Shown: positions 26,400 to 35,369, counted from the stretch's first letter. The stretch: 40,591 nucleotides of DNA from Caldilineaceae bacterium SB0661_bin_32 (GCA_009841235.1 VXMH01000026.1:1-40591); one strand, 5' to 3'. Translations and numbers: made by a program. The notes: a model not told the origin generated them from the sequence alone.

Positions 26400-27296
26400 A
26401 TGAGACAGAGCGGATCCCCCGCGCGCCCCGCATGGTTGTCTGACGAAATCTACCCCTTCGAGAGCAGTTTCTTCACGACTCCATCCGGCCATGAGATGCA
26501 CTACATCGACGAAGGCGCGGGGGAGCCGGTTGTTTTTCTGCATGGCAATCCCACCTGGTCTTTCGAATTTCGGCATCTGATCCGGGATCTTCGGTCCCAA
26601 TACCGGTGTATCGCGCCCGACCAAATCGGTTTCGGCCTGTCGGCGCGCAGCCGGCGTTCCGCCGACTACCGGCCTGAAGCCCATGCTGATGCGACTGCGG
26701 CTTTGCTCAAGCATCTCAACGTGCAGGACGCCACCCTGTACCTGGTGGATTGGGGCGGCCCGATTGGGTTGGACTTTGCTCGCAAGCATCCGGAGCGGGT
26801 CAAGCGGCTTGTAGTTACGAACACCTGGTGCTGGCCGGTCGGGCGCGATCCGCACTATGTGATGTTCAGTTTTTTCATGTCCAGCTGGTTGGGTCAGTAC
26901 CTTATCAAGCGCCGCAATTTTTTCGTGAACAGGGTGCTGCCGATGGCGGTCGCGTCAAAGGAGATTCTGACGCCGGAAGTGATGGCGCACTATCGCAATG
27001 CGCAACCGACGCCGGAGGCGCGGGCCGCATGCGCGGCCTTTCCGGGGTACATCGTCGGCGCGGGCGACTGGCTGCGGTCGATCTGGGATGACCGGGCCGC
27101 GTTCACGGCGAAGCCGGCGCTGATATTCTGGGGATTCAAAGACATCGCCTTTCGCGAAAAGGAACTCAACCGGTGGAAGACGGAGTTGGCGGACTTTGAG
27201 TTGCACGAGCTCAGGGACTGCGGGCACTTCCTGGCCGAGGAAGCACCGGGGCGGATGCTGCCGGTGCTGCACGACTTCATGGAGCGGACGCGGTAG
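26400..27296 (+). CDS. Haloalkane dehalogenase-like alpha/beta hydrolase
   Basis: Haloalkane dehalogenases replace a halogen on small alkanes by hydroxyl using an aspartate nucleophile, with no cofactor. The 298-aa product has HGNPTWSFEF (48-57; N50 a halide-binding candidate), the nucleophile motif VDWGGPIGL with D117 and a following W118, a cap domain (about 143-228), the acid D248 in WGFKDIAF, and the base H276 in DCGHFLAEE. This D-D-H arrangement is like the DhlA/DmbC-type (HLD-I) members. Related epoxide hydrolases and defluorinases share the Asp nucleophile, so dehalogenation is likely but not certain. A good AGGAG site precedes the ATG. It follows ftsK by 33 bp and may be co-transcribed with it, without an evident functional link. 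Confidence 0.85.
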   Translation: MRQSGSPARPAWLSDEIYPFESSFFTTPSGHEMHYIDEGAGEPVVFLHGNPTWSFEFRHLIRDLRSQYRCIAPDQIGFGLSARSRRSADYRPEAHADATAALLKHLNVQDATLYLVDWGGPIGLDFARKHPERVKRLVVTNTWCWPVGRDPHYVMFSFFMSSWLGQYLIKRRNFFVNRVLPMAVASKEILTPEVMAHYRNAQPTPEARAACAAFPGYIVGAGDWLRSIWDDRAAFTAKPALIFWGFKDIAFREKELNRWKTELADFELHELRDCGHFLAEEAPGRMLPVLHDFMERTR

Positions 27297-27427
27297 CCCA
27301 GGGGCAGGGGTTGTCAAGTTGCCCACTTGTTGGAAATGATGTATCAATCTTTGTCAGATTGGATTGTGTCCTCAGAGGTTCCAACGGACCCCTTACAGCT
27401 AAGAACTGATTGCCCAAATAGAATACG

Positions 27428-28129
27428 ATGGATCGCAAACGGATCGCCGCAATTCTTGTCGGGCTGGCCCTTGCGGCCGGTGTCGGGCTGACTATCCTCA
27501 CCTTCACCACCCGTGTCCCGAACGCCGACAGCCTGCCGGGTAAGGCCGCGGCGGGGCTTGAACAGTTGAAGACTGTGCAGGGGCGGCTGCATCTGGGGAA
27601 AGATGACCAGACGGTCGAATACGAGCTGTGGGTTCAGCGGCCGCGGCATCTGCGGGCGGAGGCGGAACTGGAAGGACTGGACCGCAAGGCCGTCTATATT
27701 ATGACGTTCAACGAGGAAGAGGCGTGGACGTATGACCCGGTGCTGAACCTGGCTACCGTGACCGACCGGTCGGAAGGCGCCCCGGCGGCAGGCTCGCGCT
27801 TCGGTACGTCGCTGCTGGAAACGATGCCGGATGATGTGCTGGCCGCGCTGCGCGCTGGTGAGTTGCAGATTGTGGGCGAAGAGGCGGTGGCCGGCCGGAA
27901 TGCGCTGCGGGTGCAGGTGCTGCTGCCGCCGGGGCAGAGTCCACTGGAAGAGGCGGGGGAGCAGTTGACCGTCTGGCTGGACAGGAGTACCTACTATCCC
28001 CTGGCCATCGAAGGAGATACCGGCTTCCGTATGCGGTTCGACTTCATCAAGTTCGATGAAAAGATCGATCCGCGGACATTTGTCTTTTTCCCTCCACCGG
28101 GCGCGACCGTGCGCCGGATCGGTGAATAA
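27428..28129 (+). CDS. LolA-like secreted or anchored protein
   Basis: The 233-aa product has an N-terminal membrane segment (about 6-26, AAILVGLALAAGVGLTIL) with no lipobox, so it is probably anchored and faces outward. The remainder has the feel of the LolA/RseB half-barrel fold: alternating beta strands with GLEQLKTVQGRLHL, ELWVQRPRHLRAEAE, DGKAWTYDP-like NEEEAWTYDPVLNLATV, and a late VWLDRSTYYPLAI followed by FDFIKFDEKIDPRTFVFFPPPGA. Such proteins bind lipids or sense envelope stress, but the ligand is unknown. No obvious ribosome-binding site is seen; a TAGAAT 3 bp before the ATG could mean a leaderless or weakly translated start. Its end overlaps the possible GTG start of the MFS gene by 8 bp. 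Confidence 0.7.
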   Translation: MDRKRIAAILVGLALAAGVGLTILTFTTRVPNADSLPGKAAAGLEQLKTVQGRLHLGKDDQTVEYELWVQRPRHLRAEAELEGLDRKAVYIMTFNEEEAWTYDPVLNLATVTDRSEGAPAAGSRFGTSLLETMPDDVLAALRAGELQIVGEEAVAGRNALRVQVLLPPGQSPLEEAGEQLTVWLDRSTYYPLAIEGDTGFRMRFDFIKFDEKIDPRTFVFFPPPGATVRRIGE

Positions 28130-29420
28130 CGCGCCCCCGCGCGCGGACGCGCGCGCAGAGATGCCGCGGGGTTTTGCCCGTTTTCGCAATATCCTGGCGG
28201 CCTGTATCGCCACCCGCCTGGCAGTCGATACAACGACACAGCTATTCTTTCCCTTCCTGCAAACGGTTGCACTGGGGCTGGGGATGGATATCGTTGTCCT
28301 GGGCCGTCTCGTCAGCCTGCGCAGTCTGGCGGGGTTGAGCGCGCCCCTGTTCGGCACGGCGGCGGACAGCTACGGCTATCGCCGCATCATGCGCCTGTCG
28401 CTGCTGTTGACGGCGGCGGGCATGTTTCTGCTGGGCAGCGGCGCCGGCATCTGGTCGGTCGTCGTTGGCATGATCGTGTCGGGGGCGGGGTTGACCGGCT
28501 TCCTGCCGACCTGCCAGGCCTACATCAGCGCGCGGTTGCCCTTTGCGCAGCGGGCGCGGGGCATTGGGGTATTGGAGTACTCCTGGGCACTGGCAGGCAT
28601 TGTCGGTCTGCCGCTGATGGGCTTTCTCTTTGGCCGCTTCAGCTGGCAAATCCCGTTCTTCGTGCTGGGCGGGGCGATGCTGGCAGGCTGGGTTTTAATA
28701 GGGCTCTTGCCGGAAGCGACGGCCGGCGTACCGGTTGTGGATCCCGAAAGGGCGCGGCGTCGGGAGGCGGCCCGGAAGAGGCTGAGGAGCCGCTCTTTCA
28801 CTCCCCTCCTTGTATCCCTCCCCCCTCTGCGTGCGCAGACAGTCGCCGGACTTTTCGATCTCGGGCCCAACTGGCGTGCCGCGCTGGCCGTCATCAGCGC
28901 CAACGCCCTCTTCTATTTCAGCCAGGTCCACATCCTGATCGCCCACGGCGCCTGGCTGGAAACCGAGTACGGCCTGGTCCCGGAAACCTTGGGGCTGGTG
29001 GCATTTGCGCAGGGCGCCGCGGATCTGTGCGGCAGTGTGCTCGTCTCCCTGATTACCGACCGGATCGGCAAGAAGCGGGCCATGCAGCTCGGCATGCTGG
29101 GATCGCTGCTGGTCTACCTCTCCATGCCGTTGATCAATGTGGGACTGGCGCCGGTCATTGCCGCGCTGGTGCTGCTGCGCTTCGTGTTCGAGTACGGGAT
29201 CGTCAGCGCCATCGCCCTGATCAGCGAGCAGGCGCCGGACCGGCGGGGCAAGATCATCTCGCTCTCGGTGGCGCTCAATCTGCTGGGCTCCACCTTCAGC
29301 GGATTTACCGGTCCGTGGATGTATACCCGCTTCGGCGTGTGGGGACTGGGGCCGGTGGCGGCGATGGGTACGTTGACGGCGTTTGTGCTCTTGACGGTTT
29401 GGGGACGCGAGTCGGCCTGA
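28122..29420 (+). CDS. MFS transporter (first of two paralogues)
   Basis: This is a 12-helix major facilitator superfamily protein expected in the cytoplasmic membrane. Conserved features include GRLVSLRSLAGLSAPLFGTAADSYGYRRIM (loop 2-3 motif A-like), GAGLTGFLPTCQAYISARLPFAQRARGIGVLEYSWALAG, the central loop (about 190-240), and GRESA at the C-terminus. I use the in-frame GTG at 28122 (432 aa); ATG 28161 (MPRGFARFRN) is a good alternative because similarity to the paralogue begins there. The first 22 codons of the longest frame (from 28056) are the preceding gene read in another frame. Substrate unknown; the neighbouring GH32-like and sulfatase genes point to a carbohydrate. The central linker contains a repeat-element segment near 28780-28830. 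Confidence 0.88.
   Translation: MNNAPPRADARAEMPRGFARFRNILAACIATRLAVDTTTQLFFPFLQTVALGLGMDIVVLGRLVSLRSLAGLSAPLFGTAADSYGYRRIMRLSLLLTAAGMFLLGSGAGIWSVVVGMIVSGAGLTGFLPTCQAYISARLPFAQRARGIGVLEYSWALAGIVGLPLMGFLFGRFSWQIPFFVLGGAMLAGWVLIGLLPEATAGVPVVDPERARRREAARKRLRSRSFTPLLVSLPPLRAQTVAGLFDLGPNWRAALAVISANALFYFSQVHILIAHGAWLETEYGLVPETLGLVAFAQGAADLCGSVLVSLITDRIGKKRAMQLGMLGSLLVYLSMPLINVGLAPVIAALVLLRFVFEYGIVSAIALISEQAPDRRGKIISLSVALNLLGSTFSGFTGPWMYTRFGVWGLGPVAAMGTLTAFVLLTVWGRESA
28780..28835 (+). repeat. Pyrimidine-rich element in the central loop of the first MFS gene
   Basis: GAGGAGCCGCTCTTTCACTC followed by CCCTCCTTGTATCCCTCCCC lies in frame in the hydrophilic loop between the two six-helix halves. GAGC/GCTC and the CACTCCCCTCC run resemble other family members, though this is a weaker match. 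Confidence 0.4.
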
Positions 29421-29455
29421 CGACTCTCAATGCCGTATAAAACAGGGGGCAAACC

Positions 29456-30883
29456 ATGTCAATTCTCTACCGACCTGACGACGGCGTAGCGGGTGATTTC
29501 ATCCCCTTCTTCTGGGAAGGCGACTACCACCTCTTCTACATCAAGGAATACGGGGCTGAGGCCGGACATGGCCCGGGCCGGCCCTGGTATCACCTCGTGA
29601 CGCGCGACTTTGTCAACTTCGAGGATTGGGGTGAGGCGATCACGCATGGAGCCCCTGATGAGCAGGACGTCGATGTCGGCACAGGCTCAGTGATCGCGGG
29701 CAACGGCATCTTCTACATCTACTATACGGGCATCAACCCATCTTTCGCCAGCGCCGGCAAGGCGGCGCAGGTGGTGATGCGCGCCACCAGCACGGACCTG
29801 CGTACCTGGCACAAGGACCCGGACTTCAAGTTCTTCGCGCCTATAGAGCTTGGGTATGAGCTGGACGACTGGCGCGATCCCTTTGTCTTCTGGAACGAGG
29901 CGGCCGGGGAGTACTGGATGCTGATGACGGCGCGCACGGATCGTGGACCGGTGCGCAACCGCGGCTGTATCGGCCTGGCCGCCAGCTCGGACCTGGTGAC
30001 GTGGGAGGGGCGGCCGCCGCTGTGGGCGCCGGATGAGGTCTGGGCGCATCCCTGTCCGGACCTGTTCCATCATGGCGAGCTGTGGTACCTGGTCTACTCG
30101 GTCTCCAGGGAGTGGATAGCAACCCATTACCGGATGGCGCACAGTTTGGAGGGGCCGTGGACCTCTGCGGACGATGACATGTTCGATGGTCTTGCCTACG
30201 GCGCCGCCAAGACGGCGGAAGACGGGTCGCAGCGCTATTCCTTTGGCTGGCTGCCAACGCGCGCGGACGAATCGGACGACGGCGAATGGCTATGGGGCGG
30301 CAACTTGGTCGTGCACGAGGTTGTGCCGCAGCCGGACGGCTCGCTGACGGTACGCATACCTGAGACGGTCGCACGCGCCTTTGACAAGCCGGCGCCGCTG
30401 CTGCCGCAACCGGTGCTCGGCAGCTGGGAGGCTGAGGGGGAGAGCGCCCGGACTTCGGCGGAAGGCCGCTACGCGCTGATGACGCTGGGGGAGATGCCCG
30501 ATGAGTGCCTGATCGAGACAACCGTCACTTTTGCCGGGGGGCTGACCAACTTCGGCCTGCTCCTGCGCGCCAGCGATGATCTGGAGTCCTACTACCAGGT
30601 ACGTCTGGAGCCGGCCAAAAACAGGGTCGTGCTGGACCGCTGGACGCCGCAGTTCAGCATCACCACGACGAACCCGCCCCTTATGCTCGAACGCAGGGTC
30701 GTTCTGGAGCCGGACAGACCGCTGAAAGTGCAACTGCTTGTCGACGGCACGGCTCTGGTCATCTATATCGATGGCCGGGTCGCCCTCTCCGGCCGCATCT
30801 ATGACCGGCGCGGGGGCGCGCTGGGCCTGTTCGCGACCGAGGGTGAGGTCCGCTTCGACGGAATCAGAATGGCGGCCAGATGA
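29456..30883 (+). CDS. GH32-like glycoside hydrolase
   Basis: GH32 enzymes hydrolyse fructosides (sucrose, inulin, levan) with an Asp nucleophile, an RDP-motif Asp and a Glu acid/base on a five-bladed propeller. Here an N-terminal propeller shows GDFIPFFWEGDYHLFY (D14 as nucleophile candidate), GTGSVIAGNGIFYIYYTG, DDWRDPFVF (R140-D141, the RDP motif) and WAHPCPDLF (196-204). A C-terminal beta-sandwich (about 320-475) is typical of GH32. The Glu that normally precedes CPD is replaced by Pro199, so the acid/base must be elsewhere or the activity differs. There is no signal peptide, so the 475-aa enzyme appears cytoplasmic and would act on imported oligosaccharides. It lies between two paralogous MFS genes and before a sulfatase. 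Confidence 0.78.
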   Translation: MSILYRPDDGVAGDFIPFFWEGDYHLFYIKEYGAEAGHGPGRPWYHLVTRDFVNFEDWGEAITHGAPDEQDVDVGTGSVIAGNGIFYIYYTGINPSFASAGKAAQVVMRATSTDLRTWHKDPDFKFFAPIELGYELDDWRDPFVFWNEAAGEYWMLMTARTDRGPVRNRGCIGLAASSDLVTWEGRPPLWAPDEVWAHPCPDLFHHGELWYLVYSVSREWIATHYRMAHSLEGPWTSADDDMFDGLAYGAAKTAEDGSQRYSFGWLPTRADESDDGEWLWGGNLVVHEVVPQPDGSLTVRIPETVARAFDKPAPLLPQPVLGSWEAEGESARTSAEGRYALMTLGEMPDECLIETTVTFAGGLTNFGLLLRASDDLESYYQVRLEPAKNRVVLDRWTPQFSITTTNPPLMLERRVVLEPDRPLKVQLLVDGTALVIYIDGRVALSGRIYDRRGGALGLFATEGEVRFDGIRMAAR

Positions 30884-30896
30884 ATTGCCGGGGCGA

Positions 30897-32303
30897 GTGA
30901 CTGTGTGGCAACTGTTTTCTTCCCGTTTCCGGGCGCGAACATGGGCCTCATCCAAGGCTGACCGGAAACCGCGTGCGGAGGCGCCGCGCGGCTTCTCCCG
31001 CTTCCGCCATATCCTGGCCGCCTGTGTGGCTACCCGGCTGGTCGTCGACACAACTGTCCAACTCTTCTACTCCTTCTTACCAATCATTGCGCTGGGGATG
31101 GCCCTGGATGTTGTCGTTCTGGGCCGTCTGATGAGCCTGCGCAGCGCGGTGGGGCTGAGCGCGCCGCTGTTCGGCAGCGCGGCGGACCGCTACGGCTACC
31201 TGCGCGTGATGCGCCTGGCCCTGGTTTTGGCCGCGGCCGGCACCTTTTTGCTGGGCAGCGGCGCCGGGTTCTGGTCGGTGGCGGCCGGGATGGTCCTGTC
31301 GGGTGTGGGGTTGACCGGCTTTTTGCCGACCGTCCAGGCTTACATCAGCGCGCAGCTGCCCTTTGCGCAGCGGGCGCGCGGCCTCGGTATCCTGGAGTAT
31401 TCCTGGGCCCTGGCGGGGATACTGGGCCTTTCGCTGATGGGGTTGCTTTTCGACCGTTTCAGCTGGCAGCTCCCCTTTATCGTTTTGGGCGTTGCTATAC
31501 TGGCCGGCTGGGCCCTGCTTGGCTTTCTGCCGAAAGTACCGAGAGGCGCAGATCCTTCACTGGCGGGCGCCGGCGCACAGAACGGACCGGAGCAGGTCGC
31601 CGTTGCAGGTGAAGAAGGCGGTACGAAGGAGAGTCTTGAGAAGAGGGGCACGTCCACTCTTACTCTTCACCTCTCACGACTCGTTTCCGGCGCGGCGCAG
31701 CATATCGCCGGTCTATTCGATCTCGGCCCAAACCGGCTCTCGGCCTACATGGTAATCGGCGCGAACTGTCTCTTTCTTTTCAGCCAGGGCCACGTCCTCA
31801 TTACTCACGGCGTCTGGCTGCAGACCGAATACGGCTTGACGGCAGCCGCCCTGGGCCTGGTGGCCCTGCTGCAGGGTGCGGCGGACCTGGCGGGGGCTGT
31901 TCTCGTCTCCCTGATCACGGACCGGGTCGGCAAGAAGCGATCATTTCAGGCAGGCCTTCTCGGTTCAGCGCTGGTCTACCTCTCTCTCCCCATTGTCAAT
32001 ACCGGGCTGTTGCCGGTCGTCGCGGCATTGCTGCTGATGCGATTTACATTCGAATACGGCCTCGTCAGCGCCGTCGCTCTGGTCAGCGAACAGGCGCCGG
32101 ACCGGCGGGGCAAAGTGATGTCGCTGGCGGTGGCGATCAATCTGGTGGGGATGACCCTCACCGGATTTACGGGGCCGTGGATGTACACGCAGTTCGGCGT
32201 TTGGGGGCTGGGCCCGGTGTCGGCCGTCTGTACGCTGGCAGCGTTCGTTCTGTTGACGGTCTTTGGACGCGAGTCGGCGGGAACTGCAGTGGATAGTGGG
32301 TAG
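30897..32303 (+). CDS. MFS transporter (second paralogue)
   Basis: This 12-helix MFS protein is a clear paralogue of the one at 28122. Long stretches are nearly identical, such as GLTGFLPT-QAYISA-LPFAQRARG, RGKVMSLAVAINLVG and FTGPWMYTQFGVWGLGP. The frame is open from 30738 but overlaps the GH32-like gene; GTG 30897, after GCCGGGGCGA, gives 468 aa and leaves a short gap to that gene. The central loop is about 35 residues longer than in the first copy, and the extra part (EEGGTKESLEKRGTSTLTLHL) coincides with a repeat element. Substrate unknown, probably a sugar or glycoside handled by the adjacent hydrolase and sulfatase. Confidence 0.88.
   Translation: MTVWQLFSSRFRARTWASSKADRKPRAEAPRGFSRFRHILAACVATRLVVDTTVQLFYSFLPIIALGMALDVVVLGRLMSLRSAVGLSAPLFGSAADRYGYLRVMRLALVLAAAGTFLLGSGAGFWSVAAGMVLSGVGLTGFLPTVQAYISAQLPFAQRARGLGILEYSWALAGILGLSLMGLLFDRFSWQLPFIVLGVAILAGWALLGFLPKVPRGADPSLAGAGAQNGPEQVAVAGEEGGTKESLEKRGTSTLTLHLSRLVSGAAQHIAGLFDLGPNRLSAYMVIGANCLFLFSQGHVLITHGVWLQTEYGLTAAALGLVALLQGAADLAGAVLVSLITDRVGKKRSFQAGLLGSALVYLSLPIVNTGLLPVVAALLLMRFTFEYGLVSAVALVSEQAPDRRGKVMSLAVAINLVGMTLTGFTGPWMYTQFGVWGLGPVSAVCTLAAFVLLTVFGRESAGTAVDSG
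31610..31685 (+). repeat. GAGCG-type element in the central loop of the second MFS gene
   Basis: GAAGGAGAGTCTTGAGAAGA lies upstream of CCACTCTTACTCTTCACCTC and TCACGACTCG. The purine arm followed by a pyrimidine arm, the in-frame position in a variable loop and the TCTTCACCTCTCACG run place it in the family. The first MFS copy lacks most of this insertion. Confidence 0.5.
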
Positions 32304-32446
32304 TGGCTGGGGACATCGATTTGCGCCGCTGATATGAACCGTGCCATGATGACTTAACTCTCTCAATCAGACTGTTCAAGTGGATTGGAGGCCGCGCCGC
32401 CGTCGGCTAAGCCCTTCCCGCACACACGGTACTGAGGAATCCTCAA

Positions 32447-33787
32447 ATGAACATTATCTACCTGCATTCGCACGACACAGGCCGGTACCTGCAACCCTAC
32501 GGCCATGCCGTCCCTGCGCCCAATCTGCAGCGGCTGGCGGAGGAGGGCGTTCTCTTCCGGCGGGCGTTCAGCGCGGCGCCGACCTGCTCGCCGAGCCGGG
32601 CCTGTCTGCTCACGGGCCAGAGCTCGCACTCCTGCGGACAGTTGGGGCTGGCCAACCGGGACTTCTTCCTGCAGCATCCCGAACGGCACTTGGCGAACTT
32701 TCTGCGCGGGCACGGCTACCGCACGGCCCTGTGCGGCTTTCAACACCTGGCGCTCGACACCCGTACGCTGGGATACGAATGGATCGCCGAAGCCGATCCG
32801 CCTGGGTCCGGGGGTCCGGAGTACAGAACGGAGGCTGCGGTCGAGTTTATCAACCGGGAGCACGACCGGCCCTTTTTCCTGGCGGTGGGCTACTCGGAGA
32901 CGCATCGCGTCTTTCCGGAGCCGAGCGACGAGGAGGACGTGCGCTATACGCTGCCGCCGGCGCCGCTGCCCGATACGCCGGAGACCCGCTACGACATGGC
33001 CTCCTACAAGCGCATGGCAAAGATCCTGGACGACCAGGTCGGGATCGTCTTGAACGCGCTGGAGGAGGCGGGGTTGGCCGGGGACACGCTGTTCATCTAC
33101 ACGACCGACCACGGGCTGGCCTTCCCCGGCATGAAGTGCACGCTGACCGACCACGGCTTCGGCGTTTCGCTGATCATGCGCGGGCCGCAGGGGTTTAGCG
33201 GCGGCAAGGTGGTGGACGGGATGGTCTCGCAGATCGACATCTACCCGACGCTGTGCGAGCTGCTGGATGTCGAGCCGCCGGCATGGCTGCAAGGACGATC
33301 TGTTGTGCCGCTGGTGGCGGGCACGGTGGATGAGATCAACGAGGAAATCTTCGGGGAGGTGAGCTATCACGCCGGCTATGAACCGAAACGGGCGGTGCGC
33401 ACGCAGCGCTGGAAGTATATCCGGCGTTTCGATGCGTGGGCGACGACGACGATGCCCAATATCGACAACGGGCCAAGCAAGCAGTATCTGATGGACAACG
33501 GTCTGGCCGGGCGCAAAGTCCACGCGGAGGCCCTCTACGATCTGATCTATGATCCGAACGAGGCCTGTAACCTGGTGAACGACCCGGATTACGCCGAAGC
33601 GCTGGCGGAGATGCGCGCCCGGCTCGCGTCATGGATGGAGCGCACCGATGACCCCCTGCTGCGGGGACCGGTGCCGGCGCCGGAGGGCGCGTACGTGGAC
33701 AGCCCGGGCGATCCGCATCCGGGCGTTTCGGAGCGCAACTCGGTCAGCCTGTGGCGGCAGCGGGAGAGGCTGGATATTCGGGGATAG
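32447..33787 (+). CDS. Type I sulfatase
   Basis: Type I sulfatases hydrolyse sulfate esters or sulfamates using a formylglycine made from Cys (or Ser) in the motif C/S-x-P-S-R. The 446-aa protein has that motif as CSPSR with C47, followed by LLTGQ. The N-terminus NIIYLHSHDTGRYLQPYG resembles sulfamidase/arylsulfatase-type members, with a single acidic residue where many have two. YTTDHG and the KCTLTDHG segment supply the other metal ligands. There is no signal peptide, so the enzyme seems cytoplasmic, and no formylglycine-generating enzyme gene is in the window; Cys-type activation would need one elsewhere. Downstream of two MFS genes and a GH32-like gene, it probably desulfates an imported sulfated sugar. 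Confidence 0.9.
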   Translation: MNIIYLHSHDTGRYLQPYGHAVPAPNLQRLAEEGVLFRRAFSAAPTCSPSRACLLTGQSSHSCGQLGLANRDFFLQHPERHLANFLRGHGYRTALCGFQHLALDTRTLGYEWIAEADPPGSGGPEYRTEAAVEFINREHDRPFFLAVGYSETHRVFPEPSDEEDVRYTLPPAPLPDTPETRYDMASYKRMAKILDDQVGIVLNALEEAGLAGDTLFIYTTDHGLAFPGMKCTLTDHGFGVSLIMRGPQGFSGGKVVDGMVSQIDIYPTLCELLDVEPPAWLQGRSVVPLVAGTVDEINEEIFGEVSYHAGYEPKRAVRTQRWKYIRRFDAWATTTMPNIDNGPSKQYLMDNGLAGRKVHAEALYDLIYDPNEACNLVNDPDYAEALAEMRARLASWMERTDDPLLRGPVPAPEGAYVDSPGDPHPGVSERNSVSLWRQRERLDIRG

Positions 33788-33836
33788 TTGCTGTTGTGAT
33801 AAGGCCGCCCGGCGGTGCTCGCAGCGGCTGCCTACG

Positions 33837-35198
33837 TCACTTTTCTCCCAGGGCGAAGACCAGCGCCTCGATGAGGAGATCGACATCGGACTCGGTCGCC
33901 ACGAGCGGCGGGGCCATGATCAGGATGTTCCCCAAGCCGGGAACGGTGTTGCCGTTGCGGCCGAGGATGACGCCGGCCTGTTTGCAACGCCCCAGCACCG
34001 CCAGCACCTCGGTGTCGTCGAGGGGCTGTTTGGTCTCCTTGTCCGCCACCAGTTCGACCCCCAGAAGCAGTCCCCGCCCGCGCGCTTCGCCCACCCACGG
34101 GTGCGACGACAGGTTCTTCAGTTGCGCCAGCGCGTAGTCCCCCACGCTGCGGGCTTTCTCCACCAGGCCCTCTTCCTCCACGATCTGCAGATTGTGCAGC
34201 CCGACCGCGGTGCTGACCGGGTGCCCGCCAAAGGTGTTGATGTGGCGGAAGTGGCTCAGGTCGCCGGCCTCGCCCATGAAGGCGTCGAAGATATACCCCT
34301 GCACGGCGGTCGCGGCGAGGGGCATGTAGCCGCTCGAAAGCCCTTTCGCCATGGTTATGATGTCCGGCTTTACCTCCCAGTGGTCGTGGCCGAACATTTC
34401 GCCGGTGCGGCCGTAGCCGGAGACAACCTCGTCGAAGATGAGCAGTACGCCGTACTCGTCGCAGATTTCGCGCACGCGCGGCAGGTACTCGTCCGGCGGG
34501 ACGAGCACGCCGCCGCCGGAGATGATCGGCTCCATCAGAACCGCGGCGACCGTCTCGGGCCCCTCGTAGATGATCGTCTCCTCAATCGCCTGCGCGCAGG
34601 CGATGCCGTGCTCGGCCGGGGTGAGTTTGGGATGAGCGCGGTAGGGATAGGGGGGCGGGACATGGATAAAGCCGGGCGCCATCGGCCCGTAACCGATCTT
34701 GCGCTCGGCCTGGCCGGTGGCGCTCATCGCGCCCAGCGTGTTGCCGTGGTAGGCGCGATGGCGGGAGATGATCTTGTAGCGGGTGGCGCCGCCCGGCTTG
34801 CCTGACTGCAGATGGTATTGGCGGGCCACTTTGAAGGCGACCTCGTTGGCTTCGGAGCCGCTGGAGGAGAAGTAGACGCGGCCGGGCCAGCCGAGCAGCT
34901 CCAGTATCTTGTCGGCCAGCTGCGCGCCGGGCGGGTGGGTCATGGTGGGCGCGAGATAGGCGAGCTCGGTCATCTGCGCGGCGGCGGTTGCCGCCAGTTC
35001 GCTGCGCCCGTAGCCGATGTTCACGCACCAGAGGCCGGCCATCGCGTCGAGGTAGCGGCGGCCCTGCTCATCTTCCAGGTAGCAGCCTTCCCCGCGCACG
35101 ATGAGGGGAGGCGGGCTGTCGGTCAGCGGTTTGTGCTGGGTGAGGGGATGCCAGAGGGCGCGAACGTCGAGTTCGGAGATGGAAGGGGCAACGGTCAT
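33837..35198 (-). CDS. Class III aminotransferase (omega-amino acid/taurine type)
   Basis: Class III PLP enzymes move the terminal amino group of omega-amino acids, diamines or taurine to a 2-oxo acid such as pyruvate. The 453-aa product shows YFSSSGSEANEVAFKVAR, AYHGNTLGAMSATG, LMEPIISGGGV, LIFDEVVSGYGRTGEMFG (D256) and the Schiff-base lysine K285 in ITMAKGLSSGYMPLAA. The sequence layout resembles taurine-pyruvate and beta-alanine-pyruvate aminotransferases; the substrate cannot be fixed. It is transcribed alone on the minus strand, convergent with the sulfatase (50-bp gap), from a recognisable promoter, with AGAGGAAG as a possible ribosome-binding site. Confidence 0.93.
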   Translation of the reverse strand: MTVAPSISELDVRALWHPLTQHKPLTDSPPPLIVRGEGCYLEDEQGRRYLDAMAGLWCVNIGYGRSELAATAAAQMTELAYLAPTMTHPPGAQLADKILELLGWPGRVYFSSSGSEANEVAFKVARQYHLQSGKPGGATRYKIISRHRAYHGNTLGAMSATGQAERKIGYGPMAPGFIHVPPPYPYRAHPKLTPAEHGIACAQAIEETIIYEGPETVAAVLMEPIISGGGVLVPPDEYLPRVREICDEYGVLLIFDEVVSGYGRTGEMFGHDHWEVKPDIITMAKGLSSGYMPLAATAVQGYIFDAFMGEAGDLSHFRHINTFGGHPVSTAVGLHNLQIVEEEGLVEKARSVGDYALAQLKNLSSHPWVGEARGRGLLLGVELVADKETKQPLDDTEVLAVLGRCKQAGVILGRNGNTVPGLGNILIMAPPLVATESDVDLLIEALVFALGEK

Positions 35199-35243
35199 TT
35201 TTTCTCTCGCTTCCTCTGTGGAGTTGGTGTCGTTTACGGTGGG

Positions 35244-35272
35244 ATCATACCAGCATCTGGCGATCCGGTCTA
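35244..35272 (-). promoter_or_regulatory. Promoter of the class III aminotransferase
   Basis: On the minus strand TAGACC (plus-strand 35267-35272) is 17 bp from TATGAT (35244-35249), which carries an extended TGG upstream. It is 46 bp before the start codon. The rest of 35273-35369 holds nothing I can interpret. Confidence 0.5.
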
Positions 35273-35369
35273 CAATGGGCCGGAGGCTTTAGCAGACGCA
35301 GCCCTTAAGCAGTCTGTGAAGCCAGATAGGCGCAGGAATCAGAAATCAGAGGGAGCGACAGATGTCGTG

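Noticed and set aside
28056..28121. An N-terminal extension of the first MFS transporter
   Set aside because: These codons overlap the end of the LolA-like gene in another frame and give a hydrophilic, unconserved peptide.
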